Assembly: GCA_020445005.1 (NCBI GenBank)
Contig: JAGRHM010000090.1
Location: forward strand, 1 to 5,752
Length of the DNA: 5,752 bases
DNA from: Candidatus Competibacteraceae bacterium
GTDB taxonomy: Bacteria; Pseudomonadota; Gammaproteobacteria; Competibacterales; Competibacteraceae
Direction of reading: 5' to 3'
Below are positions 1-5,752 of the stretch, one piece after another; position 1 is the first letter of the stretch; each line of letters starts with the position of its first letter. The position numbers and the translations under genes were made by a program. A model generated the notes under the pieces. The model was not told the DNA's origin. It ran no database searches and saw nothing but the letters and a program-made list of their open reading frames with translations.

Positions 1-24
1 CTCCTCGCTTTCCTCCTCGCTTTC
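1..24 (-). repeat. Perfect 12-bp tandem repeat (two visible copies) inside rpoD
   Basis: CTCCTCGCTTTC occurs twice back to back at 1-12 and 13-24. In the rpoD frame each unit encodes Glu-Ser-Glu-Glu with identical codons, so the repeat is in frame and length changes would keep the reading frame. It lies in the acidic linker and may continue beyond the left edge, so copy number is unknown. Confidence 0.85.
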
Positions 25-777
25 CATCTCTTCTTCAGGTTTTTCTGCCGTTTTCGGCGTTTCTTTCAATACCTTCGAAAGGGCTTCCGGTATTGACAGC
101 GTCTCTTTTATTCCCTCTGTTACTTGCGGCGCTGATGGCGCTTCTTCCATCTCTCCCAGTTCTTCCGTCTCTTCCATCGTTCCCGTCGTCTTACCTATCT
201 CAGCCGGTTCTTCGTCAGCGACCTGGGGAGGGGCCTCGTCTGTCAGCAGCGGCGCAGGTTCCTCGATATCATTGAAGCCACTGATGACATCAGCCAGCCG
301 CGTACCGTTTTCACTAATGGAATCATAAATCTTTAGTAGTTCGTCGATCGTCGGAGGATAGCTGGCCAGCGCTGATAGCACCTGACTCATGCCTTCCTCA
401 ATGCGTTTGGCAATCAGGATTTCGCCTTCACGGGTTAATAATTCGACTGTTCCCATCTCCCGCATATACATCCGCACCGGATCCGTGGTGCGGCCAAATT
501 CGCTATCCACCGCCGCTAGCGCCGCCGCTGCTTCCTCAGCGACGACATCATCGTCGGCATTGACCGGGTTTTCGTTGAGCAGCAAAGTCTCGGTGTCGGG
601 CACGAACTCATGGACTTCGATACCCATATCGTTGATCATGGCAATGATGTCTTCGATCTGCTCAGGATCAACGATATCATCAGGCAAATGGTCATTCACC
701 TCGGCATAGGTCAGGAACCCCTTTTCCTTGCCGCGGGCGATCAACTTCTTCAACTGTGATTGTTGCTGCTCGCTCAT
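1..777 (-). CDS. rpoD: RNA polymerase primary sigma factor RpoD (sigma-70), N-terminal 259 residues, runs off left edge
   Basis: Primary sigma factor that directs RNA polymerase core to housekeeping promoters. Only residues 1-259 are visible; the frame is open to base 1. Residues 1-80 match region 1.1 (SQLKKLIARGKEKGFLTYAE, then VNDHLPDDIVDPEQIEDII and MINDMGIEVHE). This region keeps free sigma off DNA. Residues 92-125 are region 1.2 (GRTTDPVRMYMREMGTVELL, then TREGEILIAKRIEEG). Residues 126-172 begin the non-conserved region (LADVISGFNDIEE). From about 173 the protein is a Glu/Pro/Ala/Thr-rich low-complexity linker that still has not rejoined conserved sequence at the edge; regions 2-4 lie outside. 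The start is ATG 777-775, matching the family N-terminus, with a short AGGT a few bases upstream. It is the last visible gene of the operon, 80 bp after dnaG. Identity is certain; the length of the linker is unusual. Confidence 0.97.
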   Translation of the reverse strand, partial: MSEQQQSQLKKLIARGKEKGFLTYAEVNDHLPDDIVDPEQIEDIIAMINDMGIEVHEFVPDTETLLLNENPVNADDDVVAEEAAAALAAVDSEFGRTTDPVRMYMREMGTVELLTREGEILIAKRIEEGMSQVLSALASYPPTIDELLKIYDSISENGTRLADVISGFNDIEEPAPLLTDEAPPQVADEEPAEIGKTTGTMEETEELGEMEEAPSAPQVTEGIKETLSIPEALSKVLKETPKTAEKPEEEMESEEESEE

Positions 778-819
778 GACCTGTTCACGCGCTGGATAGG
801 TAAAAAACTCAAACTAATA

Positions 820-828
820 ATCATATCA
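820..828 (-). promoter_or_regulatory. Candidate extended -10 promoter for rpoD
   Basis: Read on the minus strand, 828-820 gives TGATATGAT: an extended -10 TGn followed by TATGAT, one base from the TATAAT consensus. It sits in an AT-rich gap (11 G/C in the 57 bases 801-857) about 45 bp upstream of the rpoD start. No good -35 hexamer is found 16-18 bp upstream, which extended -10 promoters tolerate. An internal rpoD promoter is known in the E. coli operon, but there it lies within dnaG. This is inference from base pattern only. Confidence 0.4.
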
Positions 829-857
829 TGAAATTTCCATTTTACTTATATAAAGCA

Positions 858-2600
858 CTATTCGACTTTTCTGGACTGACTAAAGTTCCGCAAGGCTTCG
901 CGTTCTTCCGGACTCAATGCGTCGGGCGATCCACGCTGCAAAAGGCTTTCCAGCCATTGTTTCATCGGGTCGGCGCGACGCCGTAAATAGTCCAGAATAT
1001 CGGCAAATTCTTCCTCGAACCGATAAGCCTCTTCCGGACCTTCCAGACGCCATTGCGCCAACCGCTCCAGGATGGCGCCCTCGCGCGTGTCCCGATAGCG
1101 TTCGAGTAAGGCCGCAGCAGTCAGTTCGGGATGGGCGCGCAGCACCGAGATCAAATCGGCTAATAATCGTACCCCAGGTTCCTGGTTGTTCCGTAACGCC
1201 GGATCGTTATCCAGCGTTGCCTGTTGCGCTAATTCCGGTCGGTGCAACAACAGGGCTATGGCTTTGCGCAATGGAGTTCGGGTAAGTTGCGCATTGTCGC
1301 CATCAGCCGGTCGCCGGGATGGAAGTGGGCGTAACCGGGTATTGACCAGTTGGGCTTCCTGTTGCAAGCGCGCCGTCATGAGATCACGAAAATGGCCCTC
1401 GGGCAGTTTTTCCAATAATGGCCGGGCCAGTTCAGCCAGACGAGCGCGCCCCGCCAGTGTGTCGGGATGGGCGCGGGCGCGCAATGCAGCAAACAGGTAA
1501 TCCGCCAGCGGCATCGCCCGCTCCAGTCGTTGTTCAAACGCCATTCGCCCTTCTCGGCGGACGAGACTGTCTGGATCATCGCCCTCGGGCAGAAATAGAA
1601 AGCCAATCTGCCGACCATCGCGCAGGAAAGGCAACGCTGCTTCCAGCGCCCGCCAAGCGGCTTTGCGTCCCGCTAGGTCACCGTCAAAGCAGAACACCAG
1701 ATCGGTGACAATACGAAACAGGCGTTCAATATGCTCGGCGCTGGTGGCGGTGCCCAGGGTGGCGACAACATAGGGAATATCGTGTTGAGCGAGCGCTACT
1801 ACGTCCATGTAGCCTTCGACCACGACCAGCCGTTGCAAACGCTGGGTGTGGGTGCGTGCTTCATGCAGCCCATACAACTCCAATCTTTTGCGGAATAATG
1901 GGGTCTCCGGGGAATTGAGATATTTCGGCGTAGCGCTGGCATCCAGCGTTCGACCACCGAAAGCGATGATCCGGCCCCGCTGATTGCGAATCGGAAAGAT
2001 AATCCGGTCTCGGAACCGGTCGCGCAGGCGATTCCGTTCGTCGCGGCTGGCCAGACCGGCGCTGATGAGCTGTTCGGGCGTAGCGCCAGCCTGGCGCAGG
2101 GTCTGGCTCAAGACATCCCAGCCCGGCGGCGCGTAGCCGACGCCGAACACGCTGGCGATCTCGCCGGTCAGGCCTCGTTGGCGCAGATAGTCCACCGCCC
2201 GTTGTCGGGTGGGATGTTCCCGCAACTGTTGGTGGAAATAACGATCGGCCTGGGCCAGCCATTCCAGCAGGGCGCGGGATGAATCACTCTCGTGACCGCG
2301 GCTTTTCGGCATGTCCAAACCCGCCAGGCGGGCTAACTCTTCAACCGCGTCCAGAAATTCCAGTCGCTCATAGGCCATTAAAAAGCCAATGGCGTTCCCG
2401 TGAGCGCCGCAACCGAAGCAATGATAAAATTGCTTGCGCGGGCTGACCGAGAAGGAAGGCGTTTTTTCAGCATGAAACGGACAGCAGGCCATGAAATCAT
2501 GGCCTGCGCGACGCAACGGCGTTCGGGTATTGATCAACTCGACTAGGTCGACCCGGCTAAGCAATTGATCGAGGAATTCTTGGGGGATGCGGCCAGCCAT
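858..2600 (-). CDS. dnaG: DNA primase DnaG, complete, 580 aa
   Basis: Synthesises the short RNA primers that start Okazaki fragments and the leading strand, working with DnaB helicase at the replication fork. The N-terminal zinc-binding domain (about 1-100) has the CHC2 ligands C40, H43, C61 and C64, at the same residue numbers as in E. coli. The RNA polymerase domain carries KYLNSPETPLF (226-236), the TOPRIM glutamate in VEGYMD (E262), the acidic pair in FCFDGDLAGRKA (D306, D308) and EGDDPDSLV (340-347). The C-terminal part (about 435-580) is the poorly conserved helicase-binding domain. Length is essentially that of E. coli DnaG (581). The start ATG 2600-2598 gives MAGRIP, the usual family start, with GGGGT just upstream. 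It lies 78 bp after yqeY and 80 bp before rpoD, as the third gene of the operon. All catalytic residues I can check are present. Confidence 0.98.
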   Translation of the reverse strand: MAGRIPQEFLDQLLSRVDLVELINTRTPLRRAGHDFMACCPFHAEKTPSFSVSPRKQFYHCFGCGAHGNAIGFLMAYERLEFLDAVEELARLAGLDMPKSRGHESDSSRALLEWLAQADRYFHQQLREHPTRQRAVDYLRQRGLTGEIASVFGVGYAPPGWDVLSQTLRQAGATPEQLISAGLASRDERNRLRDRFRDRIIFPIRNQRGRIIAFGGRTLDASATPKYLNSPETPLFRKRLELYGLHEARTHTQRLQRLVVVEGYMDVVALAQHDIPYVVATLGTATSAEHIERLFRIVTDLVFCFDGDLAGRKAAWRALEAALPFLRDGRQIGFLFLPEGDDPDSLVRREGRMAFEQRLERAMPLADYLFAALRARAHPDTLAGRARLAELARPLLEKLPEGHFRDLMTARLQQEAQLVNTRLRPLPSRRPADGDNAQLTRTPLRKAIALLLHRPELAQQATLDNDPALRNNQEPGVRLLADLISVLRAHPELTAAALLERYRDTREGAILERLAQWRLEGPEEAYRFEEEFADILDYLRRRADPMKQWLESLLQRGSPDALSPEEREALRNFSQSRKVE

Positions 2601-2631
2601 ATAACCCCAAAGCTTAGTTGAAAGAGGCTGG

Positions 2632-2647
2632 TCCGCCAGTCAGCGGA
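2632..2647 (-). other. Small stem-loop between yqeY and dnaG
   Basis: TCCGC and GCGGA (2632-2636 and 2643-2647) can pair as a perfect 5-bp stem around a 6-base loop. No T-run follows in the direction of transcription, so it is not a standard intrinsic terminator. In E. coli a terminator and an RNase E cut site separate rpsU, dnaG and rpoD output; this hairpin could have a processing role, but it is short enough to arise by chance. Confidence 0.25.
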
Positions 2648-2678
2648 GACGAAATGCGTGGAGTTGAAAGATGCAGAT

Positions 2679-3125
2679 TCAGCCGCCGAAGCGGGCTTTA
2701 ACCCGAGCGCTGACCATGCTCATATCGACCTGGCCTTGCGCCTGATCCTTGATGATAGCCATAACCCTACCCATGTCGCGCATGGATTGAGCGCCGGTCG
2801 CCGCGATCGCGTTGACAATCAGAGTTTCCAGCTCAGCCTCGCTCAGCGGCGCGGGCAGATAGGTCTGGATCAGATCGATCTCGAAAGCTTCCTGGCGAGC
2901 CAAATCTTCGCGACCAGCGTTTTGATACTGCGTCAGCGATTCCCGGCGCTGTTTGATCATCTTCTCCAATACGGGCAGGGTCTGCATATCGCTCAGTTCA
3001 ATGCGTTCATCCACTTCTCGTTGCTTGATAGCGGCCAGAATCAGGCGGATAACGCCCAGGCGATTTTTATCCTTGGCGCGCATGGCGGTTTTCATGTCAT
3101 CCTGAATACGGTCTTTGAGGGACAT
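2679..3125 (-). CDS. yqeY: GatB/YqeY-domain protein, 148 aa
   Basis: Small cytosolic protein of the YqeY family, related to the C-terminal tRNA-binding domain of the amidotransferase subunits GatB/GatE. The role of the stand-alone protein is not established, but tRNA or tRNA-synthetase interaction is suspected. Family hallmarks are present: MRAKDKNRLGVIRLILAAIK (16-35), KQRRESLTQYQNAGREDLA (58-76), the YLP..LSEAELE stretch (89-100), MGRVMA (118-123) and a C-terminal VSARVKARFGG. Start choice: ATG 3125-3123 gives MSLKDRIQ and 148 residues, the family norm. The frame stays open upstream to a TTG at 3185-3183 that overlaps the rpsU stop (TTGA). The extra 20 residues are not family-like ([17 protein letters not shown]), so I reject that start, although neither start has a strong ribosome-binding site. 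It lies between rpsU and dnaG, 56 bp after rpsU, where it is common in non-enteric gammaproteobacteria. Confidence 0.93.
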   Translation of the reverse strand: MSLKDRIQDDMKTAMRAKDKNRLGVIRLILAAIKQREVDERIELSDMQTLPVLEKMIKQRRESLTQYQNAGREDLARQEAFEIDLIQTYLPAPLSEAELETLIVNAIAATGAQSMRDMGRVMAIIKDQAQGQVDMSMVSARVKARFGG

Positions 3126-3181
3126 GCGGACAGACTCGCGATGTGCTTGGAATAGCGGGGGGAGAGGTAGGGCGGCCAAAC

Positions 3182-3397
3182 TCAATAGAGGCGGGTGCGG
3201 CGGGCGACTTCCCGGGAAAGTTTCTTCAAATGACGCTTGACGGCGGCGGCCCGCTTGCGCTTGCGTTCCTGGGTGGGCTTCTCGTAAAACTCCCGGCGGC
3301 GGACTTCGGAGAGAACGCCAGCTTTTTCACAGGAACGCTTGAAACGGCGCAATGCAATGTCAAACGGCTCATTTTCCTTAATTTTCACGGCAGGCAT
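3182..3397 (-). CDS. rpsU: 30S ribosomal protein S21, 71 aa
   Basis: Small basic protein of the 30S platform, needed for efficient binding of natural mRNAs near the anti-Shine-Dalgarno region. The 71-residue protein has the same length as E. coli S21 and is nearly identical to it, with [33 protein letters not shown] and the basic tail ending ARRTRLY. The start ATG 3397-3395 is supported by this match and by a strong GAGGTG site 8 bases upstream. It is the first gene of the rpsU-yqeY-dnaG-rpoD operon. Its strong translation signal compared with the weak ones of yqeY and dnaG fits the known need for far more S21 than primase. It is divergent from tsaD with a 107-bp gap. Confidence 0.98.
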   Translation of the reverse strand: MPAVKIKENEPFDIALRRFKRSCEKAGVLSEVRRREFYEKPTQERKRKRAAAVKRHLKKLSREVARRTRLY

Positions 3398-3405
3398 TAA
3401 GACGT

Positions 3406-3411
3406 CACCTC
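3406..3411 (-). promoter_or_regulatory. Strong ribosome-binding site of rpsU
   Basis: GAGGTG on the minus strand, 8 bases before the rpsU ATG, is close to the ideal Shine-Dalgarno core and spacing. It is the best such site among the genes of the window and fixes the rpsU start. Confidence 0.8.
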
Positions 3412-3441
3412 ATTCATTTAGAGTCTGGATCAGGGAAAAAG

Positions 3442-3470
3442 TGGATTATCAGAAAACATTGTATTGTAAT
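3442..3470 (+). promoter_or_regulatory. Candidate promoter of tsaD
   Basis: Plus-strand TGTAAT (3465-3470), one base from TATAAT, lies 17 bp after TGGATT (3442-3447), a poor -35 match. It would start transcription near 3477 and leave a short leader before the tsaD ATG at 3505. A weaker alternative is TTGTAT (3459-3464) with CTAAAT (3482-3487). The -10 overlaps the -10 proposed for rpsU on the other strand. Confidence 0.3.
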
Positions 3471-3491
3471 CATACCCTCTACTAAATGCAA
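3463..3491 (-). promoter_or_regulatory. Candidate sigma-70 promoter of the rpsU operon
   Basis: Minus-strand TTGCAT (3491-3486) and TACAAT (3468-3463) are separated by exactly 17 bp. The -10 is one base from consensus and the -35 keeps the important TTG. Transcription would begin near 3456, leaving a leader of roughly 60 bases with the rpsU Shine-Dalgarno. A second TACAAT overlaps the first at 3463-3458. The -35 lies only 14 bp from the tsaD start, within its leader. This is assigned by pattern only. Confidence 0.45.
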
Positions 3492-3504
3492 AACAGAAAG
3501 CCGT

Positions 3505-4521
3505 ATGTTGATCCTAGGTATTGAAACATCCTGTGATGAAACCGGGGTGGCGCTTTACGACAGCAAACGCGGGTTGCTGGCCCACGCCTTGCACACTCAA
3601 ATCCAGTTGCACGCTGAATATGGGGGCGTGGTGCCAGAGCTGGCCTCGCGCGATCATGTTCGTAAGACGTTGCCGCTATTGCGCGAAATCTTCCGGCAAG
3701 CGGGCGTCGAGCCGGATGGTATCGAAGGCGTGGCCTATACCCGTGGGCCGGGATTGATTGGCGCATTGCTAGTGGGCGCAGCGATCGGGCGCAGTCTGGC
3801 CTGGGCTTGGGGCGTTCCGGCGATTGGCGTTCACCACATGGAAGGTCATTTATTGGCGCCGATGCTGGAAGCCGAGCCGCCGGAATTTCCTTTTGTGGCA
3901 CTCCTGGTGTCTGGTGGACACAGCTTGCTGGTGCGTGTGGAGAGCGTGGGCGGTTACCGAATTCTAGGCGAGTCCATTGACGATGCGGCAGGCGAGGCGT
4001 TTGATAAAACCGCCAAGCTATTAGGATTGCCGTATCCGGGTGGGCCAGCCTTGGCCAAGCTGGCTCAGGAAGGCATTCCGGGGCGTTTCAAATTCCCGCG
4101 ACCGATGACCGACCGTCCAGGTTGCGATTTCAGCTTCAGCGGGTTGAAAACCGCCGCCATTAATACTTGGCGTAAGCTGGAGCCGACGCCGCAGAATCGG
4201 GCCGATGTAGCCCGCGCGTTCGAGGAGGCCGTGGTGGAAACCATGGTCATCAAATGCCGACGGGCGCTGGAGGAAACTGGGTTAACGCGGCTGGTCGTGG
4301 CGGGCGGGGTCGGCGCGAACCAGCGGTTGCGGGCGCGGTTGCTGGAATTAGCAGAGGAACGAGGCGGCCGGGTCTATTATCCCCGCCTGGAATTCTGCAC
4401 CGATAACGGCGCAATGATCGCATACGCGGGCTGGCGGCGGCTGGCGGCAGGCCAGGCGGCGGATACCGCGATTGACGTGCTGCCGCGCTGGCCGCTGGAT
4501 CATCTGTCAGCGGTGGATTGA
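3505..4521 (+). CDS. tsaD: tRNA N6-adenosine threonylcarbamoyltransferase TsaD, 338 aa
   Basis: Transfers the threonylcarbamoyl group from threonylcarbamoyl-AMP to A37 of tRNAs that read ANN codons, giving t6A; in bacteria it acts with TsaB and TsaE. It is a cytosolic ASKHA-fold protein of the Kae1/TsaD family (formerly Gcp/YgjD). Visible hallmarks are [15 protein letters not shown] (3-17), the metal-binding histidines in HHMEGH (H111, H115), LVSGGHS (134-140), [13 protein letters not shown] with D167 (163-175), [11 protein letters not shown] (177-187), FSFSGLKTA (209-217), [12 protein letters not shown] with N272 (265-276) and [13 protein letters not shown] with D300 (297-309). Length equals the family norm (E. 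coli 337). The start ATG at 3505 gives the conserved N-terminus, though the Shine-Dalgarno (AGAAAG) is weak. It is divergent from rpsU, as in many gammaproteobacteria, and convergent with the kinase gene. No anomaly is seen. Confidence 0.98.
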   Translation: MLILGIETSCDETGVALYDSKRGLLAHALHTQIQLHAEYGGVVPELASRDHVRKTLPLLREIFRQAGVEPDGIEGVAYTRGPGLIGALLVGAAIGRSLAWAWGVPAIGVHHMEGHLLAPMLEAEPPEFPFVALLVSGGHSLLVRVESVGGYRILGESIDDAAGEAFDKTAKLLGLPYPGGPALAKLAQEGIPGRFKFPRPMTDRPGCDFSFSGLKTAAINTWRKLEPTPQNRADVARAFEEAVVETMVIKCRRALEETGLTRLVVAGGVGANQRLRARLLELAEERGGRVYYPRLEFCTDNGAMIAYAGWRRLAAGQAADTAIDVLPRWPLDHLSAVD

Positions 4522-4595
4522 AATCGATCGTCATTTTCGACCTATTGCCTGACCCAGGGACATCTTCTCTACAGCTTCATCCGATATGGAGCACA
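4522..4595. other. Convergent tsaD-kinase gap, no clear terminator
   Basis: This 74-bp spacer separates two genes transcribed toward each other. I looked for a GC-rich hairpin with a T-run on either strand. I see only weak pairs, such as CCTG/CAGG around 4550-4560 and TCGA repeats near 4524-4540, with no proper T-tract. Termination may be Rho-dependent or lie inside the opposing gene. Confidence 0.4.
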
Positions 4596-5752
4596 TCAAC
4601 CGCGATGCAGCCAATACATGAGCGCCAAATTCCCAAGCAGCGACAGTAGCGCTATGCCGCGCCAGAAACCGATGGGATTACGCTCCAGTAAAGGCCGAAG
4701 GGGACGTTCGATGAAATCCGGGTTGGGATAACGCAAATCGTAGATTAACTCGGTTTCAACCACGTAGCGGCGCTTTGAATCAAGCCGCACGGCTCTTTCC
4801 AAAGCGCCATCCACCCAAACCGGTAAATCCGGTCGTTCGTTTCGCGCCGGGATATAGCGCAACCGGTTCATCCACTTGGCGTTGACCTCCCGGCCTAACC
4901 GTTCGCCGTAGGGCAAATGACCGGTCAGTAACTCATAGGCGATCACGCCAAAAGCAAACAAATCGGCGCTGGTGGTGGCCGGTTCGCCGCATAGAACCTC
5001 CGGGGCGACGTAGTTCTTGGTGCCGAGCAGGTCGGTTTGTGCGATCGGCGAGGCAATTTCAGCAATGCCGGCGATTTTTGCCGAACCGAAATCAATGATC
5101 CGCACGATACCATGTTGGTCGATATGGATATTTTCCGGCTTCAAATCCCGGTGCAACATATCCAACCGATGAAAGGCCCGGATGCCGCAAGCGATTTGCT
5201 GCAAAATCTCTCGCACTTTTTCCAGCGAAGGATGGGGATGATCCGCCATCCATTGCCGCAAGGTCTGACCATCGAGGTGTTCCAGGATGTGGTAAAGAAA
5301 ACGCCGCCGCCGCACGGGTTCAATGATTTTCAAGACGTGCGTACTGTTAATACGCCGACCCACCCACTCTTCATGGCGGAAACGCTCCAGATAGCCGGGG
5401 TCGTCCTCAAAATTCACAGACGGCGTTTTCAGCACCACCTGTTTCCCGGAATCCTCATCGCGCGCCAGATAAAGCTGGCTGGTCGGACTGGCGTGGATTT
5501 CCCGCAGAATGTGATAGCCGTCCAGAATCATGCCCGGCTCTAACGGCGGTGGGAATGGCAATTCGGTCAATTCCCGAAAGACCGAGTCGACATCTGGGAC
5601 CGGCAGGTCATCGATGCACAGCAGTTGGCAGGTCAAATTATCCGGACTGCCGGCAGCGCGGGCGGCGGCGGTCAATGCGCGGCAGGCGGCATCGAGATTG
5701 TCCTGGTATTCGCTCAGCAGGCGCTTGATTTGCAAAGGCGGCACATATTCAT
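4596..5752 (-). CDS. PP2C phosphatase-Ser/Thr protein kinase fusion, C-terminal part, membrane-anchored; runs off right edge
   Basis: C-terminal part of a bifunctional serine/threonine phosphatase/kinase. The frame is open to the right edge, so a GTG at 5744 is not the start; residues are numbered from it. Residues 1-47 end a PP2C domain: LDAACRAL, then GSPDNLT with D35 as the expected metal ligand. After a linker, the Hanks-type kinase spans about 76-340: catalytic Lys K106 (VVLKTP), likely alpha-C Glu E126, HRDLKPEN (198-205, catalytic D200), DFG (218-220), GTKNYVAPE (241-249) and DLFAFGVIAYELLTGHLPYG (261-280). Essential catalytic residues are kept, so it should be active, but the nucleotide loop IHASPTSQLYLA lacks the usual glycines. 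Residues 359-379 (IALLSLLGNLALMYWL) form one membrane segment followed by HRG, suggesting a tail-anchored inner-membrane protein with catalytic domains in the cytosol. Similar fusions occur in Pseudomonas near nitrate assimilation genes. The substrate is unknown. Confidence 0.9.
   Translation of the reverse strand, partial: EYVPPLQIKRLLSEYQDNLDAACRALTAAARAAGSPDNLTCQLLCIDDLPVPDVDSVFRELTELPFPPPLEPGMILDGYHILREIHASPTSQLYLARDEDSGKQVVLKTPSVNFEDDPGYLERFRHEEWVGRRINSTHVLKIIEPVRRRRFLYHILEHLDGQTLRQWMADHPHPSLEKVREILQQIACGIRAFHRLDMLHRDLKPENIHIDQHGIVRIIDFGSAKIAGIAEIASPIAQTDLLGTKNYVAPEVLCGEPATTSADLFAFGVIAYELLTGHLPYGERLGREVNAKWMNRLRYIPARNERPDLPVWVDGALERAVRLDSKRRYVVETELIYDLRYPNPDFIERPLRPLLERNPIGFWRGIALLSLLGNLALMYWLHRG

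Noticed and set aside
93..709. Plus-strand frames of 60 and 106 codons in the leftmost region
   Set aside because: They are shadows of rpoD on the minus strand; the Ser/Pro-rich products mirror the Glu-rich linker and alanine codons.
821..831. Inverted repeat TCAT-ATC-ATGA as an operator before rpoD
   Set aside because: The arms are only 4 bp in very AT-rich DNA, so chance is the simpler explanation.
2658..3155. Open frame of 165 codons on the plus strand opposite yqeY
   Set aside because: It lies wholly antisense to a clearly conserved gene, shows no recognisable family and is explained by codon bias of the opposite strand.
3398..3504. LexA (SOS) box at the rpsU promoter, as described for the E. 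coli operon
   Set aside because: A CTGT half-site is present on the minus strand, but the matching ACAG at the right spacing is absent.
4429..4462. GGCTGGCGGC-type short repeats near the tsaD 3' end
   Set aside because: They encode the ordinary Gly/Trp/Arg/Ala-rich C-terminal helix of TsaD and are simple GC-rich codon runs.
5742..5744. GTG as the start of the kinase gene
   Set aside because: The frame stays open to the window edge and the protein would start in the middle of a PP2C domain, so the real start lies outside.
3505..5752. TsaD next to a protein kinase, recalling the archaeal/eukaryal Kae1-Bud32 pair
   Set aside because: The genes converge rather than form an operon. The kinase is a large Hanks-type PP2C fusion with a membrane anchor, not a small Bud32-type kinase, and bacterial TsaD works with TsaB and TsaE.

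Overview
The window holds a stretch of housekeeping chromosome from a gammaproteobacterium. Four genes on the minus strand form the classic macromolecular-synthesis operon: rpsU (ribosomal protein S21), a GatB/YqeY-domain gene (yqeY), dnaG (primase) and rpoD (primary sigma factor). tsaD (tRNA t6A synthesis) is read divergently on the plus strand. The order tsaD / rpsU-yqeY-dnaG-rpoD is, from general knowledge, the one found in Pseudomonas and many other gammaproteobacteria. S21 is nearly identical to the E. coli protein, and RpoD has the gammaproteobacterial N-terminus with the GRTTDPVRMYMREMGTVELL core. I cannot fix the genus. An environmental lineage outside the enterics and pseudomonads is plausible, because the RpoD linker and the neighbouring kinase are not typical of those groups.

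Layout: 1-777 is the 5' part of rpoD (minus strand, running off the left edge). 778-857 is a very AT-rich gap with a possible rpoD promoter. 858-2600 is complete dnaG. 2601-2678 is a short spacer with a small stem-loop. 2679-3125 is yqeY and 3182-3397 is rpsU. 3398-3504 is the divergent control region between rpsU and tsaD. 3505-4521 is complete tsaD. 4522-4595 is a convergent gap without an evident terminator. 4596 to the right edge is the C-terminal part of a PP2C phosphatase-Ser/Thr kinase fusion ending in one membrane anchor.

The operon couples the start of translation (S21), DNA replication (primase) and transcription (sigma-70) under a shared upstream promoter, with a likely internal promoter before rpoD. 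TsaD supplies the t6A37 modification of ANN-decoding tRNAs, so the divergent pair both serve translation. The kinase/phosphatase lies outside this unit, converges on tsaD and is probably a separate signalling gene.

I found no mobile element, CRISPR array, RNA gene or evidently undescribed system. The points worth a second look are modest: an expanded acidic RpoD linker with a perfect in-frame 12-bp tandem repeat at the window edge, overlapping divergent promoter candidates between rpsU and tsaD, and a kinase whose glycine-rich loop has lost its glycines.
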